Shown: one piece after another, positions 16,840 to 23,678 of the stretch
Position numbering within the stretch: the stretch's first letter is position 1
Layout: the number at the start of each line of letters is the position of its first letter
NCBI GenBank assembly: GCA_963669265.1
Contig: OY769916.1
Coordinates: forward strand, 62,001-126,000
Source: SZUA-547 sp963669265
GTDB taxonomy: Bacteria; Pseudomonadota; Alphaproteobacteria; Rhodobacterales; Rhodobacteraceae
Direction: 5' to 3'
DNA: 64,000 bases
The notes under the pieces: model-generated
The model's input: only the letters and a program-made list of their open reading frames with translations
Database searches by the model: none
What the model was told of the DNA's origin: nothing
Position numbers and translations under genes: made by a program

Positions 16840-17933
16840 GCGGCGGCGCGCTCCGGGAACAACGCCGTCAATCCGGCCTCCGAGGCCTCTGCGATGCCCC
16901 GCTCGGTCACAAGGCCGGTCACCAGCCGCGCGGGCGTGACGTCGAACGCCGGGTTGGCCGCGGGCGAGCCGGGCGAGACGATACGGTTTGCGCCCACGAC
17001 GCCATCCGGGGAGACGCCAAGCAAGTCAGTCACTTCCGCGGCGTTCCTCTCTTCGATAGGAATTTCCGCCACGCCGTCGCGCACGGTCCAGTCGATGGTC
17101 GGCGACGGCAGGCAGACATAGAACGGCACGCCGTTGTCCTGCGCCGCCAGCGCCTTCAGATAGGTGCCGATCTTATTGCAGACATCGCCAGTGAAAGTGG
17201 TCCGATCGGTGCCGACGAAGCAGAGGTCGACCTGTCCGTGCTGCATCAGATGCCCGCCCGCATTGTCGACGATCACCGTGTGTGGGACCCCGTGGTTCTG
17301 CAACTCCCACGCGGTCAGAAAGGCGCCTTGGTTGCGCGGACGAGTCTCATCGACCCAGACATGCACCGGGATTCCCGCGTCATGCGCCTGATAAATCGGC
17401 GAGGTCGCCGTGCCCCAATCACAGGTCGCCAGCCATCCGGCGTTGCAATGGGTCAGGACGTTGACCGGCGCGCCGCCCTTTCGGCGCGAGGCCTCCTCGA
17501 TCAGCGGCAAGGCGTGCGCGCCGATCTGGCGATTGATCTCCACATCCTCTTCAACCACATCGGCTGCGCGGGCATAGGCGGCGGCCTGACGTTTCGCGGG
17601 GTCCAACGGGGTAAGTCGCGTGCGCATATCGTCCAGCGCCCAGCGCAGGTTGACCGCCGTCGGTCGCGTCGCGAACAGCCGGTCATAGGCGGCGGACAGG
17701 TTACTATCCGAGGCGTCTTCGGCCATCGCCAGCGCCATGCCATAGGCCGCGGTAGCGCCGATCAGGGGCGCCCCGCGCACCAGCATGTCGGCGATGGCGA
17801 GGGCGGCGTCCGCGTCCGAGTCCAGCGTCGCGGTCTCGAAGGCGAAGGGCAGATTGGTCTGGTCGATGATGACGACGCGGCGACCGTCTTCGTGCGGCCA
17901 GATCGGGCGAGTGGGAACGCCATCGACTTTCAT
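16836..17933 (-). CDS. mtnA: S-methyl-5-thioribose-1-phosphate isomerase
   Basis: Converts 5-methylthioribose-1-phosphate (and 5-deoxyribose-1-phosphate) to the ribulose form; related in fold to eIF2B. It has 365 residues. The family motifs are RGAPLIGATAAYGMALAM at about 52-69, NVLTHCNAGWLATCDWGTA with the catalytic Cys near residue 160, and GTDRTTFTGDVCNKIGTY with the catalytic Asp near 240. The gene overlaps the aldolase gene by four bases, and no kinase (mtnK) or phosphorylase (mtnP) lies in the window, so the earlier steps must be encoded elsewhere. The downstream fate (DHAP shunt or methionine salvage) depends on the aldolase identity. Confidence 0.96.
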   Translation of the reverse strand: MKVDGVPTRPIWPHEDGRRVVIIDQTNLPFAFETATLDSDADAALAIADMLVRGAPLIGATAAYGMALAMAEDASDSNLSAAYDRLFATRPTAVNLRWALDDMRTRLTPLDPAKRQAAAYARAADVVEEDVEINRQIGAHALPLIEEASRRKGGAPVNVLTHCNAGWLATCDWGTATSPIYQAHDAGIPVHVWVDETRPRNQGAFLTAWELQNHGVPHTVIVDNAGGHLMQHGQVDLCFVGTDRTTFTGDVCNKIGTYLKALAAQDNGVPFYVCLPSPTIDWTVRDGVAEIPIEERNAAEVTDLLGVSPDGVVGANRIVSPGSPAANPAFDVTPARLVTGLVTERGIAEASEAGLTALFPERAAA

Positions 17934-18016
17934 GTGTCAGACTCCGGAAAGGCTGGGATGAGGGACGGGAAAGGATAGCCGCCCCACGGCGTGCGCTACA
18001 AGGCCGGCCGATCACC

Positions 18017-18517
18017 CTAGAGGTCGCGTTCCGGCGCGAGTTGGACGCGCAGCGCCTCCGCTTCATCCGCATCCATGTGGTCGAGCAATACGCGGATCGT
18101 ATAACCGCCCTCGATCAAGCCGTCGCGAATGAATAGCCAATCGGTGATATCGGCGGCCGAGAACTCATAAGGCGCGCCATATCGGATCGCCGCCGCGAGC
18201 GGCTCATTGCCGACGATCCCGGAGAAGCGCCCACTTTCCAGCCGCCGAGGGGCGTTCATCCAGATATGTTCGGGCGGACCGTCTTTGGTCGGGACGGCGA
18301 CTTTCAACGAGAAATTCGCAGCCCCGGATGAAGTCTCCATCGCGGCCCAGAAGAGCGGCAGCGTTTCGCGCGCCGCCTCGATCGCGGCCGTCATCGCCGG
18401 ATCGTCGGGCGCGATCTGAACGGGAGACTCCGTGGCTTGCAATGATCCACTCGGCGCATTGACCGCCACAGCAATCAGAAGACACGCCGCGAAACCGTTG
18501 CGAAAGATTGTCGACAT
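18017..18517 (-). CDS. Secreted DUF2314 (YegJ-like) protein
   Basis: A 166-residue protein with an N-terminal signal peptide (MSTIFRNGFAACLLIAVAV, cleavage probably after SLQA). A DUF2314-like domain follows: AARETLPLFWAAMETSS, NFSLKVAVPTKDGPPEHIWM, RFSGIVGNEP and ADITDWLFIRDGLIEGGYTIRVLLD. Function is unknown for the family; the Trp-containing ITDW..GGYT core is what I recognised. It is probably periplasmic. It lies five bases downstream of the VOC gene on the same strand and 83 bases upstream of mtnA, so it may belong to the same transcript, but no functional link is evident. Confidence 0.8.
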   Translation of the reverse strand: MSTIFRNGFAACLLIAVAVNAPSGSLQATESPVQIAPDDPAMTAAIEAARETLPLFWAAMETSSGAANFSLKVAVPTKDGPPEHIWMNAPRRLESGRFSGIVGNEPLAAAIRYGAPYEFSAADITDWLFIRDGLIEGGYTIRVLLDHMDADEAEALRVQLAPERDL

Positions 18518-18522
18518 GACTG

Positions 18523-18909
18523 CTATGCGCCCGCCGCGGCGCTCTCTTCGGGTGAGGCCACGAGGTGAACGATGCCCGCTGGGTTCGCGATCCAGAAGCC
18601 GTCGAAATCCAGCGGCAGCCGTTCGATATCGTCGCAGCGTCGCACCCCGTCCCGGGCCAGCTGATCGGCGGCGGATTCAACGTTCTTGGCGATAACCTCC
18701 AGCCACACCTCGGCCTGGCTGAGCGCATCCACGCTGTCGATCCAGAGCCGCATGGCGCCGAAGGCGAAGGAGATGGAGCCGTCATCCTCGCTGAGCACCT
18801 CCAGCCCCAGCGTGTCGCGATAGAACATCACCGTGCGGATAAAATCGCCCGGCGGCGTCTTGATCGCGATATTCGGTCCTCCGCGGAAAAGCCCGCTGGT
18901 CTCGGCCAT
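18523..18909 (-). CDS. VOC (glyoxalase/dioxygenase fold) family protein
   Basis: Small 128-residue protein of the vicinal-oxygen-chelate fold: two beta-alpha-beta-beta-beta halves, with FIRTVMFYRDTLGLEVLSEDDG in the first and a closing FDGFWIANPAGIVHLVAS in the second. Family members include glyoxalases, dioxygenases and resistance proteins. The metal ligands of glyoxalase I are not clearly conserved here, so I do not assign a substrate. It is probably cytoplasmic. It is followed five bases later by the DUF2314 gene in the same direction. Confidence 0.8.
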   Translation of the reverse strand: MAETSGLFRGGPNIAIKTPPGDFIRTVMFYRDTLGLEVLSEDDGSISFAFGAMRLWIDSVDALSQAEVWLEVIAKNVESAADQLARDGVRRCDDIERLPLDFDGFWIANPAGIVHLVASPEESAAAGA

Positions 18910-18969
18910 AAATTCCCTCCAATGCGTCCCGCCGCCATCAAAGCCGAAGCGAGACGTGTGTGAAAGGGC

Positions 18970-19527
18970 TTAGGCTGAGAAACCACCGCTATCCAGATAG
19001 GCCTGCTCCGCTTCAGTCATCTTTCGCCCACATACCGGGTTTCGATGGGGAAAACGGCCGAAATCGCGAATGATGTCCCGATGCTCGATAGCGTAGGGCA
19101 TGTTGTTGCGCCGCGTGCGCGGCATGCGCTGTCCCATCAACGTCACGCAGGCGTTCTGATCGCACATGGATTCCGAATGCATCAGCGGCAGAAAGAAGAA
19201 CTGCCGCGCCGGCTCGGGTATTCGCTGATCATGGCCCAGTGAGATCGCGCGCTTCGCCAACCGCCGGGCGCGTGGATCTTCGGCGAAGGCTTTGGCCGAT
19301 CCCCGATTGAGATTGCGGGAAAACTGATCCAGCAGGATCAACACCGCCAGCGCAGGACGCGGCGCAGCGACCCAATGGTCGAACTCCCCAGCCCTCGCGG
19401 CCTTCACGGCGCGGCCAAAACGACGCGCGATCTGGTCGTCGAGCTCGGGCGAGCTGACATACCAGCCCGCCGGGCCGACATGGGTCAGCCAGAAATTCAG
19501 GATGTCTTCGGATAGTGAATTGCTCAT
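18970..19527 (-). CDS. DUF924 family protein
   Basis: A 185-residue soluble, largely helical protein. The N-terminal ILNFWLTHVGPAGWYVSSPELDDQI, the central LAVLILLDQFSRNLNRGSAKAFAEDPRAR and PARQFFFLPLMHSES, and the C-terminal RDFGRFPHRNPVCGRKMTEAEQAYLDSG are the family's signature blocks. The fold is TPR-like in known structures, but no biochemical role is established. It stands alone, 60 bases upstream of the VOC gene and 36 bases downstream of the queA stop, in the same direction as both. Confidence 0.9.
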   Translation of the reverse strand: MSNSLSEDILNFWLTHVGPAGWYVSSPELDDQIARRFGRAVKAARAGEFDHWVAAPRPALAVLILLDQFSRNLNRGSAKAFAEDPRARRLAKRAISLGHDQRIPEPARQFFFLPLMHSESMCDQNACVTLMGQRMPRTRRNNMPYAIEHRDIIRDFGRFPHRNPVCGRKMTEAEQAYLDSGGFSA

Positions 19528-19563
19528 GTCCGCAATGAAGCATGAGAGCCGGGCGCCCGCAAC

Positions 19564-20625
19564 TCAGCGGATCAGCAACGAGGCGTCGCCATAAGAATAG
19601 AACCGATAGCGCTGCTCAATCGCGTGCGCATAAAGCGCCTGCATGCGCTCCAACCCCATGAAAGCCGCGACCAGAACGAAGAGCGACGATTTTGGCAGAT
19701 GAAAGTTGGTCATCAGTGCGTCCGCCGAGTGAAAGCGATGCCCGGGTTTGATGAATATATCGGTCTCGCCGCAAAAGGGATGTATGCGCCCATCGGCATC
19801 CACGGCGCTTTCCAGCAGGCGCAGCGCCGTGGTGCCCGCCGCGATCACCCGTCCACCGGCGGCGCGGGCCGCGTTGATGGCCTCGGCCGCTTCTGGAGTG
19901 ATCTCGCCCCACTCGGAATGCATCGCGTGATCGGTGATTTTTTCACTCTTAATCGGCAGGAACGTGCCGCCACCCACGTGTAAAGTTAGCCGGGCGGAAA
20001 GAACGCCTCTCGTCTCGAGCGCCGCCACCACCGTGTCGTCGAAATGCAACGAGGCCGTCGGCGCCGCAACCGCGCCGGGGCGTTCAGCGAAGATGGTCTG
20101 ATAATCCTGCCGGTCCTGTTCATCCGGAGGGCGACGACTGGCGATATAGGGCGGCAGCGGCATTGCGCCGGTGGCAAGGATCGCCGTGTCCAGCTCGGCA
20201 CCGGCGCTATCGAAGCGCAGGTCCACCGCCCCGCCCTCGCCTTTCGAGGCGACCACGGCGGTCAGCGCGTCGCCAAAGGTGATCCGGTCCCCTTCTTTCA
20301 GTCGCTTGCCCGGTTTGGCGAGCGTCCGCCATGTCCGGTCGTCCAGACGTTTCAGGAGCGTGGCTTCGATGGCGGCGACGCCGGATCCGTCTGCGGTCTC
20401 GCGACGACGCTGACCGCTCAGACGCGCGGGGATTACGCTGGTGTCGTTGAACACCATGATGTCGCCCGGGTTAAGATAGTCCGCGAGCCGCTCGACGGTG
20501 GAATCCACGATGGTCTTGCTCTCAGCGCCAGGCGCGACCAGAAGTTTCGACGCGCGCCGGGGCTTTGCGGGCCGCAGCGCGATCAGTTCTTCCGGCAGAT
20601 CAAAGTCGAACTCGTCGAGGCGCAT
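19564..20625 (-). CDS. queA: S-adenosylmethionine:tRNA ribosyltransferase-isomerase QueA
   Basis: Transfers and rearranges the ribosyl group of SAM onto 7-aminomethyl-7-deazaguanine in tRNA to make epoxyqueuosine. I start at ATG 20625 (MRLDEFDFDLPEELIALRPA, 353 residues); the longer open frame adds a non-conserved leader. Family motifs are ADYLNPGDIMVFNDTSVIPARL near the N terminus, GAVAAPTASLHFD, LHVGGGTFLPIKSEKITDHAMHSEW, GGRVIAAGTTALRLLES and TNFHLPKSSLFVLVAAFMG. It lies downstream of the cyclophilin and coaD genes, a common alphaproteobacterial neighbourhood, here with a DUF3179 gene inserted between. Confidence 0.97.
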   Translation of the reverse strand: MRLDEFDFDLPEELIALRPAKPRRASKLLVAPGAESKTIVDSTVERLADYLNPGDIMVFNDTSVIPARLSGQRRRETADGSGVAAIEATLLKRLDDRTWRTLAKPGKRLKEGDRITFGDALTAVVASKGEGGAVDLRFDSAGAELDTAILATGAMPLPPYIASRRPPDEQDRQDYQTIFAERPGAVAAPTASLHFDDTVVAALETRGVLSARLTLHVGGGTFLPIKSEKITDHAMHSEWGEITPEAAEAINAARAAGGRVIAAGTTALRLLESAVDADGRIHPFCGETDIFIKPGHRFHSADALMTNFHLPKSSLFVLVAAFMGLERMQALYAHAIEQRYRFYSYGDASLLIR

Positions 20626-20705
20626 GGCCGGGGACTCGCCTTCAGGCTGGTTTTGGATCGGCGCTGCGTATAGCGGTCGCCGCAAGTTCCGTCCAGACGC
20701 CCGAA

Positions 20706-21695
20706 CTACGGGGCCAGCATCCAGCGTCCGTCCGGATGGAAGGCGTGAAACGCGAAGGCGAAAGTAACCTCGTGCACGACGGGCGCGCCAGATCCGGCAT
20801 CCACAACTTCGATATCGCCGACTTCGCGCCCCTTCGCCAGGTTGCGCTGGTCGAGCGCCGAGGCCTGCCCTTCTCGCCAGATCAGACGAAGGTCGTCCTC
20901 TACGATCTCCAGCGCTTCCGCCAGACGCGTCAACGGCCAGGCGCGATCACCGACGCGGATAACGCGCGCCAACGGCTCGATCCCGTGCGGCGGACGTTCG
21001 CCGCGATAGAGGAACGGCCAGCCGCCGCTGTCATACCCGACATAAGGATTTGCGCCATAGTCACGCAGCCATCCAGCGGGTCTCGACATGACCAGACCAT
21101 CCGGGTGCGCCTCTTGGAACGCGCTCCAGCTTTGCAACAGGCTGGGAAGCATGGTTAGGCGGGCGCCCAACATCTCGCCGACGATGGCCTCGCCGGTGAA
21201 TTGCTGCCACCAGGTTTCGGTCTGCCGGTCGTACATGATCATGTCGGAATGTCGGAGCTTGCCGCTGACGCCGAATTCATAGACCTGACCGTTCAAACGC
21301 CGGTCGAACACCACGGAGGAGTTGCAGAGCGGGCAGTAGGTGATGGCGAGTGGTGCGCCGTCGACGTCATCGTTCACGATCTCATGCCACATCAGATAGC
21401 GCACGGGATAGGCCCGCGCGATCGCGTCTGAACCATCGAGTCGCAATGCGATGACCGGCTCGCGCGGCGCCAGATCGGACTCTGCGCTGACGGGATGAAA
21501 TTGAGGATCAGAGAGCGCGGGTATCCCGTCTTTGGGCGGGCCGCCGGACAGAATATCTGCGAACGAAACCGAGCTTTGGGTGAAGTCCGTGTCTGGCCAC
21601 CCATAACGCCAATCGCCGGGCGCATCCTCTGCCGCCGCGTAGAGCGTGGATGCGGCGAAGAGGACGAAAGCGATGATCAGGCTGCGCAGGCGCAC
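20706..21695 (-). CDS. Secreted DUF3179 domain-containing protein
   Basis: A 329-residue protein with a signal peptide (LRSLIIAFVLFAASTLYAAAE). The DUF3179 core contains YPVRYLMWHEIVNDDVDGAPLAITYCPLCNSSVVFDR, with a CxxC pair reminiscent of thioredoxin-like or metal-binding sites, and later VSGKLRHSDMIMYDRQTETWWQQFTGEA and LRDYGANPYVGYDS. The function of the family is not established. It is probably periplasmic. It is separated from queA by 80 bases and from the cyclophilin gene by 156 bases, on the same strand. I see no partner that suggests a substrate. Confidence 0.88.
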   Translation of the reverse strand: MRLRSLIIAFVLFAASTLYAAAEDAPGDWRYGWPDTDFTQSSVSFADILSGGPPKDGIPALSDPQFHPVSAESDLAPREPVIALRLDGSDAIARAYPVRYLMWHEIVNDDVDGAPLAITYCPLCNSSVVFDRRLNGQVYEFGVSGKLRHSDMIMYDRQTETWWQQFTGEAIVGEMLGARLTMLPSLLQSWSAFQEAHPDGLVMSRPAGWLRDYGANPYVGYDSGGWPFLYRGERPPHGIEPLARVIRVGDRAWPLTRLAEALEIVEDDLRLIWREGQASALDQRNLAKGREVGDIEVVDAGSGAPVVHEVTFAFAFHAFHPDGRWMLAP

Positions 21696-21811
21696 CGGCG
21701 TCTCCGGGGTTTCACACGCCCCTAGTCTAAGCGTTCCGCCCGCTTTCGCCGGTCAATCCTGATCACGCCCTGGAGAGGTCTGTCGCCCAAGGCGTTCGGG
21801 CTATATCCGTC

Positions 21812-21833
21812 CCGGCGCCGCGACAGGCGCCGG
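21812..21833. terminator. GC hairpin after the cyclophilin gene, no U tract
   Basis: CCGGCGCC (21812-21819) and GGCGCCGG (21826-21833) form a perfect 8-pair stem with a 6-base loop, 18 bases downstream of the cyclophilin stop on the minus strand. No T run follows, so it may stabilise mRNA or support factor-dependent termination rather than act alone. Confidence 0.4.
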
Positions 21834-21851
21834 AACCTGGTCATGATTTGG

Positions 21852-22412
21852 CTATTCGGCCGCCACGCGGACTTTAACCATTTTGTCCGGGTCGGTGACC
21901 ATGCCGTTCGCGCCGCCGCCGCGCTTGATCTGGTCGACATACTCCATGCCTTCAATCACATTGCCGAACACGGTGTATTGGCCGTCGAGCGACGGCGCGC
22001 TGGCGAACATGATGAAGAACTGGCTGTTGGCGCTGTTCGGGTTGCTGGTGCGCGCCATGCCGACCGTGCCGCGCAAATAGGGCTCGGTCGAAAACTCAGC
22101 GCGAAGATCCGGCAATTCAGAGCCGCCGGCGCCGGTGCCGGTGGGATCGCCGGTCTGCGCCATGAACCCTTCGATCACGCGGTGGAACAACACGCCGTCA
22201 TAAAAACCCTGCCCGGCGAGCGTCTTGATCCGCTCGACATGGTCCGGAGCGAGATCCGGGCGTAGCTGGATATAGACGTCCCCCGTCTCCAGCGTGATGA
22301 TCAGCGTGTTCTCGGGGTCTTTCAACTCCACGGCGCGTGCCTCCTTGGCGAGTGATGGGAACAGCGAAAGCGTCAGCACGGCCGCCAGGGCCAGAATTCT
22401 GCGTCGGGTCAT
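21852..22412 (-). CDS. Periplasmic cyclophilin-type peptidyl-prolyl cis-trans isomerase
   Basis: Proline isomerase that assists folding of exported proteins. It has 186 residues with a signal peptide (RRRILALAAVLTLSLFPSLAKEARA). The cyclophilin core carries FYDGVLFHRVIEGFMAQTGDPTGTG, with the catalytic Arg in FHRVI, then GTVGMARTSNPNSANSQFFIMFASAPSLDGQYTVFG. It is transcribed in the same direction as coaD, 139 bases downstream of it. Many relatives carry two cyclophilin genes in tandem between coaD and queA; only one is present here. Confidence 0.95.
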   Translation of the reverse strand: MTRRRILALAAVLTLSLFPSLAKEARAVELKDPENTLIITLETGDVYIQLRPDLAPDHVERIKTLAGQGFYDGVLFHRVIEGFMAQTGDPTGTGAGGSELPDLRAEFSTEPYLRGTVGMARTSNPNSANSQFFIMFASAPSLDGQYTVFGNVIEGMEYVDQIKRGGGANGMVTDPDKMVKVRVAAE

Positions 22413-22551
22413 GGTAATCTCCGGGCTCTCACATTCGGCGCGTCTCGGCCGACCGGGAGGTTAAATACGGGCGGCGCGCGAAGGTCAACGCGCATGCCAC
22501 CCGCTTGTGCCTCCACCCAGGTTCATTTCGATCTGTTGGGCGTTGTTGGGG

Positions 22552-23046
22552 TTATTGCGCGAATTTCTTGCGCAACGATTCTTCCACTTGCGGGGTGACG
22601 AAACTTGAGATGTCGCCGCCGAGGCGTCCAATCTCTTTCACCAGCCGGGAGGCGATCGCCTGCCGCTCCGCATCCGCCATCAAAAACACGGTCTCGATCT
22701 CTGAATTCAGCGCCCGGTTCATGCCGACCATTTGATACTCATATTCAAAGTCGGAGACAGCCCGGAGGCCGCGCACGATGATGCTGGCGCCGACCTCTTC
22801 GGCGAAATGCATCAGCAGGCTTTCAAACGGGCGGACCTCAATCTCTGCGTCGCATTCGCCGCGAATCTGTTCGATGTCCTTCAGCAACATCGCCTTGCGT
22901 TCGTCTAGGTTGAATAACGGGCCCTTGTCCCGATTCACCGCCACGCCGATCACCAGCCGGTCGACCAGGCGAGAGGCGCGCAGAATGATGTCCTGGTGAC
23001 CCAGAGTCGGAGGATCGAACGTTCCTGGATACATGCCGATACGCAT
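22552..23046 (-). CDS. coaD: Pantetheine-phosphate adenylyltransferase CoaD
   Basis: Adenylates 4'-phosphopantetheine to dephospho-CoA, the penultimate step in coenzyme A synthesis. It has 164 residues. The nucleotidyltransferase motif YPGTFDPPTLGHQDII (HxGH-type as TLGHQD) is at the N terminus, with IIVRGLRAVSDFEYEYQMVGMNR in the middle and ISSFVTPQVEESLRKKF at the end. A GGAG sits about six bases before ATG 23046. It is 69 bases downstream of the CBS-domain gene, with a GC hairpin in between, and is transcribed towards the cyclophilin gene. Confidence 0.97.
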   Translation of the reverse strand: MRIGMYPGTFDPPTLGHQDIILRASRLVDRLVIGVAVNRDKGPLFNLDERKAMLLKDIEQIRGECDAEIEVRPFESLLMHFAEEVGASIIVRGLRAVSDFEYEYQMVGMNRALNSEIETVFLMADAERQAIASRLVKEIGRLGGDISSFVTPQVEESLRKKFAQ

Positions 23047-23070
23047 CTGCGTCTCCGTTCAACGCGATAC

Positions 23071-23089
23071 CGGGGCGAAGGCCGCCCCG
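23071..23089. terminator. GC hairpin between CBS gene and coaD
   Basis: CGGGGCG (23071-23077) pairs with CGCCCCG (23083-23089) around a 5-base loop. It lies in the 69-base gap after the CBS gene on the minus strand. It has no T run, so termination here is only a possibility. Confidence 0.35.
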
Positions 23090-23115
23090 AATGCGCTTGG
23101 CTGTTTTGTTGAGGA

Positions 23116-23562
23116 TTACGCGCCGACGTCGGCGCCGCGGATCATGTCGGACAATGCGGCGTTTTCCATCTCGATCTCGGAAATCCGCGCCTTGACGACA
23201 TCGCCGATGGAAATCACGCCGGCGAGCTCACCATCCACCATCACGGGCATGTGGCGAAATCTGCCATCCGTCATGGTCTCCAAAATCTTGACGGCGTTGT
23301 CCGAGAGTCCGCAATTTTTGACGCTTTTCGTCATGATCGTTGAGATTTTGTCGTCGAGGCATTCGACGCCTCGCGCGCCAAGCTCTCTGACGACATCGCG
23401 CTCAGACAGGATGCCGGCGACGTCCTTGCCAGACTCGGAAACAATCAGCGCGCCGATTTTTTTGCTGGATAATACCTGAACCGCCGCTGAAATGGTCTCC
23501 TGCGCAGAAATGGTTTCAACCTGATTGGACCCTTTTTGCGCGAGGATCTGTTTGACGATCAT
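23116..23562 (-). CDS. Tandem CBS-domain protein
   Basis: A 148-residue stand-alone Bateman module with two CBS domains. The first (about 1-70) reads MIVKQILAQKGSNQVETISAQ to GILSERDVVRELGARG, and the second (about 75-140) reads TIMTKSVKNCGLSDNAVKILETMTDGRFRHMPVMVDGELAGVISIGDVV. Such proteins bind adenine nucleotides or similar ligands and regulate partner proteins; the partner is unknown here. I start at ATG 23562 because the conserved fold begins there; the frame is open 15 codons further. It lies 116 bases downstream of the divergent-free uvrA stop region and upstream of coaD, all on the minus strand. Confidence 0.9.
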   Translation of the reverse strand: MIVKQILAQKGSNQVETISAQETISAAVQVLSSKKIGALIVSESGKDVAGILSERDVVRELGARGVECLDDKISTIMTKSVKNCGLSDNAVKILETMTDGRFRHMPVMVDGELAGVISIGDVVKARISEIEMENAALSDMIRGADVGA

Positions 23563-23678
23563 CAGTTTTCCCTCTCTGTCTCCTTCGGTGGGCCGAAAGG
23601 ATTCCAAAGAAACTATGCAGACAGATTCATAGAGAATTCAAGCGTCGCTGTGAGCGCGGGCGCCCTTATGTGGCGAGT

